64,000 nucleotides of DNA from Tersicoccus sp. Bi-70 (GTDB lineage Bacteria; Actinomycetota; Actinomycetes; Actinomycetales; Micrococcaceae), in the NCBI RefSeq assembly GCF_001968825.1, contig NZ_MIEU01000011.1:124001-188000 (forward strand), written 5' to 3'. The stretch's first letter is position 1, and each line of letters opens with the position of its first letter. The translations under genes were made by a program, and so were the position numbers. Below are positions 38,097 to 48,421 of the stretch, piece by piece. The notes under the pieces are model-generated. The model was given only the letters and a program-made list of their open reading frames with translations, did no database searches and had not been told where the DNA came from.

Positions 38097-39056
38097 ATGT
38101 TCGACTTCTTTGACATGATCCTGACGCCGTTCCGGTGGATCGTGTCGGTGATCCTGATCGGCTTCCACGAGGCGTTCAACTTCATCGGCATCTCCGACGC
38201 CTCGGGATGGAACTGGACGCTGTCGATCATCGGCCTCGTCATCGTCATCCGCGGCGCCCTGATCCCCTTGTTCGTCAAGCAGATCAAGGCGCAGCGCGGC
38301 ATGCAGGAGCTGCAGCCCGAACTGCTCGCCCTGCAGAAGAAGTACAAGGGCAAGACCGATCAGCTCTCCCGCCAGGCCATGGCGCAGGAGCAGATGGCCC
38401 TGTACAAGAAGCACGGGACCAACCCGTTCTCGGCGTGCCTGCCGCTCATCGTGCAGATGCCGTTCTTCTTCTCCCTGTTCACGGTGCTCAATGGCATCGG
38501 CCACGCGGCGCAGAACAACAGCCACATCGGTGCGCTCAACCCGGAGCAGGTCCAGCAGTTCAACGCCGCCACCATCTTCGGTGCGCCGCTGTCCTCGACG
38601 TTCCTGAACAACGGCGGCAACGCGACCGTCATCGTGCTCAGCGTGATCATGATCCTGGCGATGACGGCGTCGCAGTTCATCACGCAGCGGCAGATCATGT
38701 CGAAGAACATGTCCGAGCAGGCGCTGGCCAGCCCCTTCATGCGCCAGCAGCGCATGCTGATGTACGTCCTGCCGCTCGTCTTCGCCGTCGGCGGTATCAA
38801 CTTCCCCATCGGCGTCCTCATCTACTGGACGGCCACGAACGTGTGGACGATGGTCCAGCAGTTCGTCGTCATCCGGAACATGCCCACGCCCGGCTCGCCC
38901 GCCTACCGCGCCTGGCAGGAGCGCCAGCGGGCCCGCGGCAAGCTCGAGCCCACCAAGAAGACGCCCGGTGCGACGGTCGCGACGGCCGAGGCGGAGACCC
39001 TGCCTCGCGTTCCGCAGCGGACCCAGCCGCAGCGGAAGAACAGGAGAAAGCGATGA
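38097..39056 (+). CDS. yidC: YidC/Oxa1-family membrane insertase
   Basis: This 319-residue insertase places proteins in the cytoplasmic membrane alone or with SecYEG. It has the five-helix Oxa1 core: a first helix, the WTLSIIGLVIVIRGALIPLF helix with its conserved Arg, a cytoplasmic helical hairpin (LQPELLALQKKYKGK), and helices from PFSACLPLIVQMPFFFSLF on. A basic tail ends in QRKNRRKR, typical for ribosome contact. There is no large periplasmic domain, as in Gram-positive bacteria. ATG at 38097 follows GAGGAGAG. Confidence 0.96.
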   Translation: MFDFFDMILTPFRWIVSVILIGFHEAFNFIGISDASGWNWTLSIIGLVIVIRGALIPLFVKQIKAQRGMQELQPELLALQKKYKGKTDQLSRQAMAQEQMALYKKHGTNPFSACLPLIVQMPFFFSLFTVLNGIGHAAQNNSHIGALNPEQVQQFNAATIFGAPLSSTFLNNGGNATVIVLSVIMILAMTASQFITQRQIMSKNMSEQALASPFMRQQRMLMYVLPLVFAVGGINFPIGVLIYWTATNVWTMVQQFVVIRNMPTPGSPAYRAWQERQRARGKLEPTKKTPGATVATAEAETLPRVPQRTQPQRKNRRKR

Positions 39057-39712
39057 ACGCCGACAGCGTGACGGAGCCGCAGGCCCCCTCGGCCCCCGAC
39101 GAGGCCACGACGGACACCGTCGACGAGAACACCGCTGACGCCACGACCGACGCGACTGCCGAGTCCTCCTCCGACGAGGATTCCGCGGAGACCTCCGAAG
39201 GGGCGGACGCCCCCGCCGAGGAGGGTGGGTCCACGACCCGCCGGCGCCTCGAGGAGGAGGGCGACGTCGCCGCCGACTACCTGGAGGAACTGCTCGACAT
39301 CGCCGACATCGACGGCGACATCGACATCGAGGTCCGCGCCGGCCGCACCCACCTGTCCATCGTCAGCGACGGGGACAACGCCCCCCTCGAGGCGCTCGTG
39401 GGCCGTGACGGCGCCGTGCTGGACGCGCTGCAGGAACTGGTCCGGCTGGCGGTCCTCGCCTCGACCGACACCCGCAGCCGACTGGTGCTCGACATCAACG
39501 GTTACCGCGGTGATCGCGCCTCCGTGCTGCAGCGCCTGGCCGAGGAGGCAGTGACCCGGGCGCGGGACACCCGCGACGCCGTCGCGTTGAAGCCGATGAG
39601 CGCCTACGAGCGCAAGATCGTGCACGACGCGATCGCCGAGCTCGGGATGATCAGCGAGTCCGAGGGCGAGGGCGCCTCCCGTCACGTCGTGGTGTCGCTG
39701 CCCGAGCAGTGA
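39053..39712 (+). CDS. khpB: Jag/KhpB-family RNA-binding protein (KH and R3H domains)
   Basis: This protein has 219 residues. About 65 acidic, disordered residues lead to a KH domain (VGRDGAVLDALQELVRLAV) and a C-terminal R3H domain (LKPMSAYERKIVHDAIAEL, with the R-x3-H pair). KhpB proteins bind RNA and influence cell-wall growth and division. ATG at 39053 overlaps the yidC stop, and its own stop overlaps the rsmG start. Confidence 0.92.
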   Translation: MNADSVTEPQAPSAPDEATTDTVDENTADATTDATAESSSDEDSAETSEGADAPAEEGGSTTRRRLEEEGDVAADYLEELLDIADIDGDIDIEVRAGRTHLSIVSDGDNAPLEALVGRDGAVLDALQELVRLAVLASTDTRSRLVLDINGYRGDRASVLQRLAEEAVTRARDTRDAVALKPMSAYERKIVHDAIAELGMISESEGEGASRHVVVSLPEQ

Positions 39713-40431
39713 CCGGATCCGCCGACCGGCGCACAGCCGCCGCCCCGACCGCCGTCCCGAGTGCGCCCCCGGCGCCGACGGCGGAGGAAGCGCGTGCCGC
39801 CGCGCAGGTGTTCGGCTCGCACCTCGAGCTCGCAGAGCGCTACGTCGTTCACCTGGCCACGTCCGGGATCGAGCGAGGACTGCTCGGCCCGCGGGAGGTC
39901 CCGCGACTGTGGGAGCGGCACGTGCTCAACTGCGCCGTCCTCGGCGAGCTGATTCCCGCCGACCTGCACGTCGCGGACATCGGCAGCGGTGCCGGCCTGC
40001 CCGGCGTCGCCCTGGCCATCGCACGACCGGACCTGCGCATCGAGCTGATCGAACCGCTCGAACGGCGGGTGCGGTGGCTCGGCGAGGTGATCGAGGACCT
40101 GGGGCTGACGCAGGTGAGCGTGCACCGTGACCGCGCCGAGAACGTCGCGGAGACCATCGACGTCGACGTCGTCACCTCTCGGGCGGTCTCCGCCCTGACC
40201 ACGCTCGTGCCGTGGAGCATGCCGCTGCTGCACGGGTCCGGCCGGATGCTGGCGATCAAGGGCCGCAGTGCCACGGAGGAGATCGTCAAGGCCGAGAAGG
40301 CGATCCGCCGCGCCGGCGGAGCGAATCCCCGGGTGCTCACCGCGGGCGAGGGCCTGCTGCCGGTGCCGACCACCGTGGTGTCCGTCGACGCTGTTCCCGG
40401 ACGGGCTCCGTCCACGCGCGCGGGGCGATGA
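39709..40431 (+). CDS. rsmG: 16S rRNA (guanine-N7) methyltransferase RsmG
   Basis: This 240-residue enzyme methylates N7 of G527 (E. coli numbering) in 16S rRNA using S-adenosylmethionine. The binding loop VADIGSGAGLPGVALAIARPD is at about residues 87-106, and LPREVPRLWERHVLNC-type sequence precedes it. About 30 polar residues extend the N-terminus. GTG start overlaps the khpB stop; loss of this gene in other species gives low-level streptomycin resistance. Confidence 0.95.
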   Translation: MTGSADRRTAAAPTAVPSAPPAPTAEEARAAAQVFGSHLELAERYVVHLATSGIERGLLGPREVPRLWERHVLNCAVLGELIPADLHVADIGSGAGLPGVALAIARPDLRIELIEPLERRVRWLGEVIEDLGLTQVSVHRDRAENVAETIDVDVVTSRAVSALTTLVPWSMPLLHGSGRMLAIKGRSATEEIVKAEKAIRRAGGANPRVLTAGEGLLPVPTTVVSVDAVPGRAPSTRAGR

Positions 40432-40503
40432 CCCCCCGCTTCCCCGGGGCGGGGTCGCGGCACCGTTAGGCTGGAAGCCGACCGCAACGAGGAGAGCGAG
40501 CAC

Positions 40504-41889
<1,386 letters not shown>

Positions 41890-42269
41890 TCGCCTTCCGC
41901 CCGCCGCGAGGTTGCTGAACCTCCTGCTCCCCAGGAGGGCGCCGCGCCGGCTCTCGTGAGACGTCGCCCTGGATGGGTCGAGGCAGAGTGCCGTGGTGTC
42001 GGTGGTCATGAATGCCTGATTGTCGGTGCGACCGGTCGCTGCGGTGGCTACCGGTGGCGTTCGCGGCTTTGATGGGATCCCTGAAAACCGCGACCATCGA
42101 TGCTGCTCGAGGTTGTTGATCAACTGTCTTCACTTGATCTTCGTGATCCCGCAGCATGCCAGCGCAGGAAGTCGTGCGGACAGCGGACAGGTGGCGCAGC
42201 GGGCGGCCCGGGATCCTGAACACTAGACTGAGTCGGTACGTTTCAGGGCGGTAGGACAGGACGGCACAC
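41890..42269. other. 380-base gap between parA and parB
   Basis: No gene is visible. The stretch is less G+C-rich than its flanks and has small inverted repeats such as GAGGTTGTTGATCAACTG, but nothing I can classify. parA and parB usually abut or overlap, so parB may have its own promoter here. Confidence 0.5.
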
Positions 42270-43853
42270 ATGGCGGAACGGCGACGAGGCCTCGGACGCG
42301 GGTTGGGTGCGCTCATCCCTTCGACACCACAGGAGGACGCGGGCGCAGCTCCGGCGACCGCCGACGCGGCGGACCTCCCGACGACGACGGAGGAGCCCAC
42401 CAGCACGACCGCTCAGGCGTCGGTCACGGTGGACGACGACGACCGCGCTGATGCCCCAGTGTCGGGGCCGGCCGCAGCCGAGAAGACGACGACCCGTTCG
42501 GCGTCATCGAAGGCCGCTGATCGTCGACGCACTCCCCCGAGGAGTCACGCGCCGGCCGAGGACGCGGCGCCGCCGGCAGTGGACGACAATTCGGCTTCCA
42601 CAACGCGGGGCGAGGCGCCGCGGGGCGGAACCTCTCGACCGAAGCGCCCCGTGGATATCTTCTTCGACGGTGCACCGACCCGTGCCCGTGCGGACGAGGA
42701 CCAGGCGAACGAGAACGAGGCAGACGACCCGTCCGCCGCCGCAAGGTCGGGGAAGTCACCTAACCGACGCGGTCGGCGTGCCGTCTCGGCCGAGGCGATG
42801 GAGAACGCGCTGGCCCGAGGCAGTCGAGCGGGTCGCTCGCTCGGTCCGCGCACAACCGCGCCGGAAGAAGACATTGCGTCGGAAACGAACGACGACGACG
42901 AGGACACGACGTCCGCTTCTCCCTCCACATCCGTGGACGCGCGCGACGATCGTTCCCCGGCACTGTCCACATCTGTGGACAACGTCGGGGAAAGCGTGCA
43001 GGACACGGAGACCGAGGTTTCACGTGAAACGCTCGTCGAGGTCCCGGGTGCCGTGTTCGCGGAGATCCCCGTCGGAGAGATCGAACCCAACGCGCGCCAG
43101 CCTCGCTCCGTGTTCGACGAGGACGAGATGGGTGAACTCGTCCACTCCATCCGGACGATCGGGGTGCTGCAGCCGATCGTGGTGCGGCGCCGCACGACCG
43201 GAACCGGTTATGAGCTGGTGATGGGCGAGCGTCGGTGGCGTGCAACCCAGCGGGCCGGGTTGGACACGATCCCTGCCATCGTGCGCACTACCGACGACAC
43301 CGACATGCTGCGCGACGCGCTCCTCGAGAACCTGCATCGCAGTCAACTGAATCCACTTGAAGAAGCTGCCGCTTACCAGCAGTTGCTCGACGACTTCGCT
43401 ACGACGCACGAAGAGCTGGCCACGCGGATCGGCCGGTCGCGTCCGCAGATCTCGAACACGCTTCGTCTGCTGCAGCTGCCTCCGCTGGTCCAGCGTCGGG
43501 TTGCAGCTGGTGTGCTGTCCGCCGGCCATGCGCGGGCGCTGCTGTCGCTCGCGGACGCCGCGGAGATCGAGAAGCTGGCTCAGCGCATCGTGGCCGAGGG
43601 CATGTCCGTGCGAGCGACCGAGGAAGCCGTGGCACTGTCGGACGGATTGAAGCGAGCCCCTCGAGCGTCGAGCCCGAGGAACTCCGTGCGTCATGAGCGT
43701 CTGGACTACCTCGCGACATCGCTCTCCGACTACCTGGACACCAGCGTCAAGGTGAGCCTGGGGGCGCGCAAGGGGAAGGTCAGCATCGAGTTCGGTAGTG
43801 TCGAGGATCTGAACCGCATCATCGACATGATCAGCCCGGACGTTCGCCAGTAG
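42270..43853 (+). CDS. parB: Chromosome-partitioning protein ParB with long disordered N-terminus
   Basis: This protein has 527 residues. The ParB/Srx CTP-binding domain starts near residue 263 ([18 protein letters not shown] sequence, then [12 protein letters not shown]), followed by the helix-turn-helix ([20 protein letters not shown]) and a C-terminal dimerisation domain. It spreads on parS as a sliding clamp. The first 255 residues are a low-complexity, charged region; usual actinobacterial ParB proteins are about 300-380 residues. The start [17 protein letters not shown] is the conserved ParA-contact motif, confirming the ATG at 42270. A parS site and DnaA-like boxes lie within the coding sequence. 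Confidence 0.95.
   Translation: MAERRRGLGRGLGALIPSTPQEDAGAAPATADAADLPTTTEEPTSTTAQASVTVDDDDRADAPVSGPAAAEKTTTRSASSKAADRRRTPPRSHAPAEDAAPPAVDDNSASTTRGEAPRGGTSRPKRPVDIFFDGAPTRARADEDQANENEADDPSAAARSGKSPNRRGRRAVSAEAMENALARGSRAGRSLGPRTTAPEEDIASETNDDDEDTTSASPSTSVDARDDRSPALSTSVDNVGESVQDTETEVSRETLVEVPGAVFAEIPVGEIEPNARQPRSVFDEDEMGELVHSIRTIGVLQPIVVRRRTTGTGYELVMGERRWRATQRAGLDTIPAIVRTTDDTDMLRDALLENLHRSQLNPLEEAAAYQQLLDDFATTHEELATRIGRSRPQISNTLRLLQLPPLVQRRVAAGVLSAGHARALLSLADAAEIEKLAQRIVAEGMSVRATEEAVALSDGLKRAPRASSPRNSVRHERLDYLATSLSDYLDTSVKVSLGARKGKVSIEFGSVEDLNRIIDMISPDVRQ
42963..42982. other. Head-to-head DnaA boxes inside parB
   Basis: CTGTCCACA (42963) and TGTGGACAA (42974) face each other across two bases. 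A similar palindrome, TCCACATCCGTGGA, lies at 42924-42937. Both encode the repeated peptide STSVD in the disordered part of ParB. Confidence 0.45.
43017..43030. other. parS: parS site 1 (inside parB)
   Basis: GTTTCACGTGAAAC, the perfect 14-bp parS core, within the codons just before the conserved ParB domain. Confidence 0.92.
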
Positions 43854-43876
43854 TCTGCATCACCACGGAAGGTCCT

Positions 43877-43890
43877 GTTTCACGTGAAAC
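43877..43890. other. parS: parS site 2
   Basis: GTTTCACGTGAAAC; with flanks TG...T it matches 15 of 16 consensus bases. It lies 23 bases after the parB stop. Confidence 0.95.
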
Positions 43891-44104
43891 TGGACCTTCT
43901 TCGTATCCAGGTGGGTTGGGGGTGGCCTCAATTCGATACGATCGTTGGCGGTACCGGCTGAAGGCCGAGCACGGCGCACGGTCCAGGAGCGTTGTTTGCG
44001 CGGTTCATCGATCGTTTCCGTATCTGTCCTTGACGCTGTTGCCACAGAGCTTATTGGTCGACTTGGGGTTCATGACCGCGCCAGCCGCCGCCAAGCGCCT
44101 CGGC

Positions 44105-44118
44105 GTTTCACGTGAAAC
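44105..44118. other. parS: parS site 3
   Basis: Perfect 14-bp core GTTTCACGTGAAAC. Confidence 0.93.
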
Positions 44119-44261
44119 CGTCACGATGACCCAACGGATCGTCATGGTTGATGCTCCGATGAGGCACCGCCCGCGTGTCTGCTGCGCCGGCCACAGACCA
44201 GTGCCAATGATCGATGACGTAGTGCAGCGAGTGCTGGGGGCGCATGTGCAGACTCCGGTCG

Positions 44262-44275
44262 GTTTCACGTGAAAC
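44262..44275. other. parS: parS site 4
   Basis: Perfect 14-bp core; the right flanking A also matches the 16-bp consensus. Confidence 0.94.
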
Positions 44276-44821
44276 ATGACGGTTCAACCAGGCGCGGGGG
44301 CTGTCGGCTCTGCTTGAGCGCCAGGGGTGTCGCGATGGCATCAGCACTCTTCTGACCAGACGCTTCTTGGTCGCGCCCTTGGCCCGTGTGGGTAGCGCGT
44401 CGAGCCGAGCATACTGGCGGAATCGGGGTGTTACCGCGACTGCCAAAGGACGCGGGTTCCTTCGAAAACCAGGTGGATGATCGTTGCGGCCGCCGCACGC
44501 CAGTGATGGCGTCAAACTTACGGTCGGCGGACGACTTGCAGACGTGATGGACATACCGCCGACGTGTGTCGACAGCCGTGATCGGGCCGCTGGTTCTTGT
44601 CAGAGTTCGGTCAATGAGGCGGTGCGGTCGCTGTCCATCGCACGGTTTCCCGCGGAGGTGGCCGTCCTGGTTATCCGACCTATCGCCGAGATGCTCCTGA
44701 AGCTCGCCGCTGTGCCCTGATCACGTCGAGCTTCGCCGCTGATCGCACAATGGGTCGCGATCCGCTGGTGTGCTGAGCCTGGATGTGGCGTGGCAGGCGC
44801 CGTGAGTGAGCCCGGTAGTGT

Positions 44822-44835
44822 GTTTCACGTGAAAC
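44822..44835. other. parS: parS site 5
   Basis: Perfect 14-bp core; the left flanking T also matches the 16-bp consensus. Confidence 0.94.
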
Positions 44836-44892
44836 GTCGATAGTCAGCCAGTTCAAACCCCGATCATCGATTCAAGGAGGACGCCGCGGTCG

Positions 44893-44906
44893 GTTTCACG
44901 TGAAAC
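44893..44906. other. parS: parS site 6
   Basis: Perfect 14-bp core, 57 bases after site 5, the closest pair in the cluster. Confidence 0.93.
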
Positions 44907-45408
44907 CGAGCACACGCCCCGTCTGTTCAGGGAATCGGTCCTCGGCACGCTATAGCCGACGGCCAGGCCGTTCGTGCCGACGCCCAGCTGCCCGGATGTC
45001 GTCGGACCCTAGCCGTGGTGCGGGAAGCGGTCCGAGGCCACTTCCCGATATCGATCGCCACGTCGACGCGAGGACTCGTGCACATGAGGGCCGAATGGCC
45101 TGCTTGAGTGTAGCGGTGTCGGAGGCAGCCGACATGAATGCCGGCGAGTGGGCAGCGCCCACTGATAGCTGCCGGCCGCGCGCTGCACACGGGCAGCTCT
45201 TTCCGGTGCCAGGCGGCCGCATCGAATCTCCCGGCAGGCCGGGCTGTCCCCGAATCCTCGGCGCCTTGACCTCTCCATCGCGCGATGACGAGATGACCAC
45301 GCTTCGCCACTCGGCCTTGCTCCCATCAGCAGACCATCCAGCTTGTTCAGGACGATGGCGAACATGCGTAGGTGCCACGCGCTGTACCCGACCGTCGACT
45401 TCGCAGCG

Positions 45409-45424
45409 TGTTTCACGTGAAACA
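45409..45424. other. parS: parS site 7 (full 16-bp consensus)
   Basis: TGTTTCACGTGAAACA, the complete palindromic consensus. It is the only full 16-mer in the cluster. Confidence 0.97.
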
Positions 45425-46012
45425 CCGTGCGCCTCTCGCACACGGTGCACCGTCGGTGACGGCCCATGGACCGAAGCGGGGTCGTGCATTGGTGGGCAAG
45501 TCGAGCGCAAGATTCTCGAGGCGCCGGCGGCCCAGGGCAAGGTCACGCGCGCAGCGGCCGACGGCTTGATACCGGCCGATCAAGCTCGTCGTTCGTCAGG
45601 ACACATGACGGTCGGCAGGGTGACGGGCGTACAGCTCGTCATTATGGGACCGTCACGAGCAGCGTACGACACAGCCGGGCGACCGCCGATGAATCCCGCG
45701 TACCGGCCACGCTCGCATCGACTCACGGTGACACCGGCCTCATCGAGTGAATCATCCCCGGCTGTCGGTTCCAGCCGACGGCAGGAGAACTCAGGCCTTA
45801 CGGTGGGCCGAGGACGGCGGACGAGGACATCAGTGTTCGAACACCGCGCGACCTGAGAGTCGATGACGCCGGCCAATCGTTGCCGTCACCGTCAATCGGC
45901 TAGTGCACAGGCCAAGAGCGCCAGAATAAAGCGATCTCAGTTGATCGACAGCGCCATGGTGAATTGTGGAGAGATCGGGACCCGTGGCCGCCGGAAGGCC
46001 TGACACAGCAGA

Positions 46013-46042
46013 AGGGGCGGAGTCCGTCGGACCCCGCCCCCT
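46013..46042 (-). terminator. trxA terminator
   Basis: AGGGGCGGAGTCC pairs with GGACCCCGCCCC apart from one mismatch, about 50 bases after the trxA stop on the minus strand. Confidence 0.7.
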
Positions 46043-46093
46043 CGTCATGCTCCAGCGGTCCCTGGTCGCGATGACCTGAACCGACCGAGTGTG

Positions 46094-46420
46094 TCAGCCG
46101 AGGAACTCGGCGAACGCCTGCTCGAAGTGCTGCTTCGGACGGGCGCCGATGCTGGTGGCCGCCACGTCGCCATCCTTGAAGACGTAGACCGCGGGGATCG
46201 AGGTGATGCCGTACTTCGAGGCGACACCGGGGTTGTCGTCGACGTTGACCTTGACGACCTCGACCTTCCCCTGGTGCTCCTCGGCGATCTGATCGAGGAT
46301 CGGCGAGAGCATGCGGCACGGACCGCACCACTCTGCCCAGAAGTCCACGATCACCGGCTTGTCCGCCTGCAGGACGTCGGCCTGGAAGCTGCTATCGGTG
46401 ACCTCTTTGGCGTTGCTCAT
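46094..46420 (-). CDS. trxA: Thioredoxin
   Basis: This 108-residue cytoplasmic protein reduces disulfides. The WCGPC active site (FWAEWCGPCRM) and the cis-Pro loop TSIPAVYVF are intact. I start at the ATG at 46420, preceded by AGGAGG; an upstream in-frame start at 46471 has no ribosome site. Thioredoxin reductase (trxB), often its operon partner beside parB and murJ in actinobacteria, is not present here. Confidence 0.97.
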   Translation of the reverse strand: MSNAKEVTDSSFQADVLQADKPVIVDFWAEWCGPCRMLSPILDQIAEEHQGKVEVVKVNVDDNPGVASKYGITSIPAVYVFKDGDVAATSIGARPKQHFEQAFAEFLG

Positions 46421-46543
46421 GGTGCCTCCTCGTGTGAGTGTCGCGGTGATCGGTGCCGGCTGTGTCTGCACGGCGGGTCGATCACCTTCTGTCTGCTCAA
46501 CGGCGCGTCCACCGCCGGTATTCCGATGCGGAAATCCACAGTC

Positions 46544-46552
46544 TTATCCACA
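46544..46552. other. Single consensus DnaA box
   Basis: TTATCCACA, the strongest DnaA box sequence, in the gap between trxA and the pseudokinase gene. AAATCCACA lies just before it. Confidence 0.45.
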
Positions 46553-46587
46553 CTGCGTCCACACCGCCCGAGTCGGTGCATCCGACG

Positions 46588-48237
46588 TCAGCTGAGGGCG
46601 ATCTCGCTGATCCGCACGCCGTAGGGGTACTGCCCCCCGTTGATGCGCGGAAGCTCGGTGAAGTTGACGATGAGGAACTTGCCCGAGGGGGTGCCACCGG
46701 GCAGGGGAACGGAGACGTTGGGGGAGGTGAAGCTGCCCTGCGCCACCTGCCGCGCCCCGTCGATCGTCGGCTGGTCGTTGACCATGATCTGGAAGCTGCC
46801 GCCCTGACCACCCTGCTGGGTGATGTCGACGCGGGACACCTTGGCCGGCTGCTGGAGCGTGAAGACCAGCGCCAGGTTGTCCGCGAGGCCGGCGAAAGCC
46901 GGGCTGGAGTACGTCGAGCTGAACCAGTCGGTCGTGTCGTTGCCGTCGTACAGGCGGGGCAGCAGGCGGTCCAGCGACGCGATGTCCGGGTACTGGTTGT
47001 TCTTCATCTCGCGTGCGACGCCGATGATGCGCGGCGGAGCGGTCGGTGCCGCGGGTGTACTGGACGCGCCGGACGGACGGGGCGTGGCCGCCGCGGAGGC
47101 GGGCGCGCTTCCCGACGACGCCTGGGCGGCCGGGGTCCCTCCACCGGTGAGGTTGCCCAGCTGCGTGAACACGAAGAAGACACCGGCCAGGATCAGCGCG
47201 ACGACGAGCAGCCCGACGAGCGCACGGGAGAAGCGCGGGTCGTTCTCGCGGTCGTCGTCCTCCAGCTCGTCGTCGTCATCGTCGTACCGCTCTCCCGCCG
47301 CCGCGGCACCGGCACCCGTCGCGCCGGCGGCGGCATCGTCGTCCCACGCCTCGTCCCGGTGACGGCGATCGCGCAGATCCTCGTCGTCACGCAGGTCGTC
47401 GTCCAGATCAGCCTGGTCGTCTTCACGACGGTCACGGTCGTCGACGTCGGCATAGCCGTTCTCGTCGTCGTACCCGTCCTCGTCCCAGGTCTCGCCCTCG
47501 TCGCGGTAGTCGGCGTCCCGGTAGTCCGCGTCGCCCTGGTCGGTGTCGCCGCGGTGGTCGATCGTGTCGAACGAGGTGGTGTCGACGGCGTCGGCGCTGT
47601 CATCGCGCTCGAACTCCGGCGCCGCCGTGCGCCCCCGGGACCCGATCGCCCCGGCGGCCGCACCCGCGGCGGCCGCGGCACCGAAGCGGCCCAGGCCCCA
47701 GCGGCCACGGCCACGTGCGGGCCGGACGTCGGTGTCGTCCTGGGCCCGGTCACCCGACTCGTCGTCGTCCAGGATCTCGGACTCGAGCCGGCGATCGTCC
47801 TCGTCGCGCTCCTCGGGCCGGTAGCGGGAGACGGGGGTGATCTCGGTGGCCGGGGCGGCCGAGGCGCCGACGCCGCGCTCGACGTCGAAGGGCCGGCCGT
47901 CGTGGTGATCGTCGTCGGACTCGGCGGCCTCCTCCGCGAGCAGCAGGTCGAGCAGCTCGGCGGCGGAAGCGCGATTGGTGACGAGGTAGGGGTGTCCCTG
48001 GGTGCGACCGAGGTCGAGCACCTGGAGCGGGTCGCTGCGTTCGCCCACGGCCACCTGGCGAGCGTGGTGCGCCATGTCCTCCGCGTGCTCCTCGGCCGGA
48101 ACGAGGATCGAGACCTTGCGACTGAGGGTCTGGTCGACACCGTCGAAGACGTAGTCGGCGTCGGCCGACACGAGCACCTGTCCAGTGACCTTGTAACGTC
48201 CGCCGAGCATGGCGCCGACGTCGACAGGCTGCGTCAC
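46588..48237 (-). CDS. MurJ-associated pseudokinase-like membrane protein
   Basis: This 549-residue protein resembles the C-terminal half of mycobacterial MviN (Rv3910), here as a separate gene. Residues 1-110 look like a reduced kinase N-lobe (MLGGRYKVTGQVLVSADADYVF, TLSRKVSILVP) without catalytic motifs. A very acidic Asp/Arg-rich linker of about 200 residues follows, then one membrane helix (ALVGLLVVALILAGVFFVF). The outer C-terminal domain is discoidin-like (F5/8 type C: LYDGNDTTDWFSSTY by position). In mycobacteria this part, once phosphorylated, recruits the FhaA regulator to MurJ. GTG at 48237 has GAGAGGAAG in front; murJ is just upstream on the same strand. Confidence 0.8.
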   Translation of the reverse strand: MTQPVDVGAMLGGRYKVTGQVLVSADADYVFDGVDQTLSRKVSILVPAEEHAEDMAHHARQVAVGERSDPLQVLDLGRTQGHPYLVTNRASAAELLDLLLAEEAAESDDDHHDGRPFDVERGVGASAAPATEITPVSRYRPEERDEDDRRLESEILDDDESGDRAQDDTDVRPARGRGRWGLGRFGAAAAAGAAAGAIGSRGRTAAPEFERDDSADAVDTTSFDTIDHRGDTDQGDADYRDADYRDEGETWDEDGYDDENGYADVDDRDRREDDQADLDDDLRDDEDLRDRRHRDEAWDDDAAAGATGAGAAAAGERYDDDDDELEDDDRENDPRFSRALVGLLVVALILAGVFFVFTQLGNLTGGGTPAAQASSGSAPASAAATPRPSGASSTPAAPTAPPRIIGVAREMKNNQYPDIASLDRLLPRLYDGNDTTDWFSSTYSSPAFAGLADNLALVFTLQQPAKVSRVDITQQGGQGGSFQIMVNDQPTIDGARQVAQGSFTSPNVSVPLPGGTPSGKFLIVNFTELPRINGGQYPYGVRISEIALS

Positions 48238-48421
48238 GGAGATTCCCGCTTCCTCTCGGTGGACGGCGGGACCGGCCGGACCCACCGATCAGTCGATGAT
48301 CGTTCCGATCCTACCGAAGGCCGACCCTGCGGCTCGGGTGCGGCGCGGCGCGCCATCGAACACCGGTGGGCCGGTCCAGGAGACGTTCCGTACCTCGCCG
48401 GTTCGTCACCCCGCGCCGCGG

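Larger units (their letters stand above)
43854..46093. other. Non-coding parS-rich centromere region
   Basis: About 2.2 kb between parB and trxA shows no gene I can support: the open frames present have no recognisable motifs, lack ribosome sites and cover one another on both strands. The stretch is less G+C-rich than the genes around it. It contains six parS cores at irregular spacing (13 to about 550 bases apart in repeats of position) and the trxA terminator at its right end. It appears to be a dedicated partition site, or a decayed gene region that kept parS. Confidence 0.75.

Noticed and set aside
44900..45856. Open frame of 318 codons in the parS island
   Set aside because: No ribosome site or motifs; composition is basic and Ser/Arg-rich as expected of random frames; competing frames cover it on the other strand, and it contains parS sites 6 and 7.
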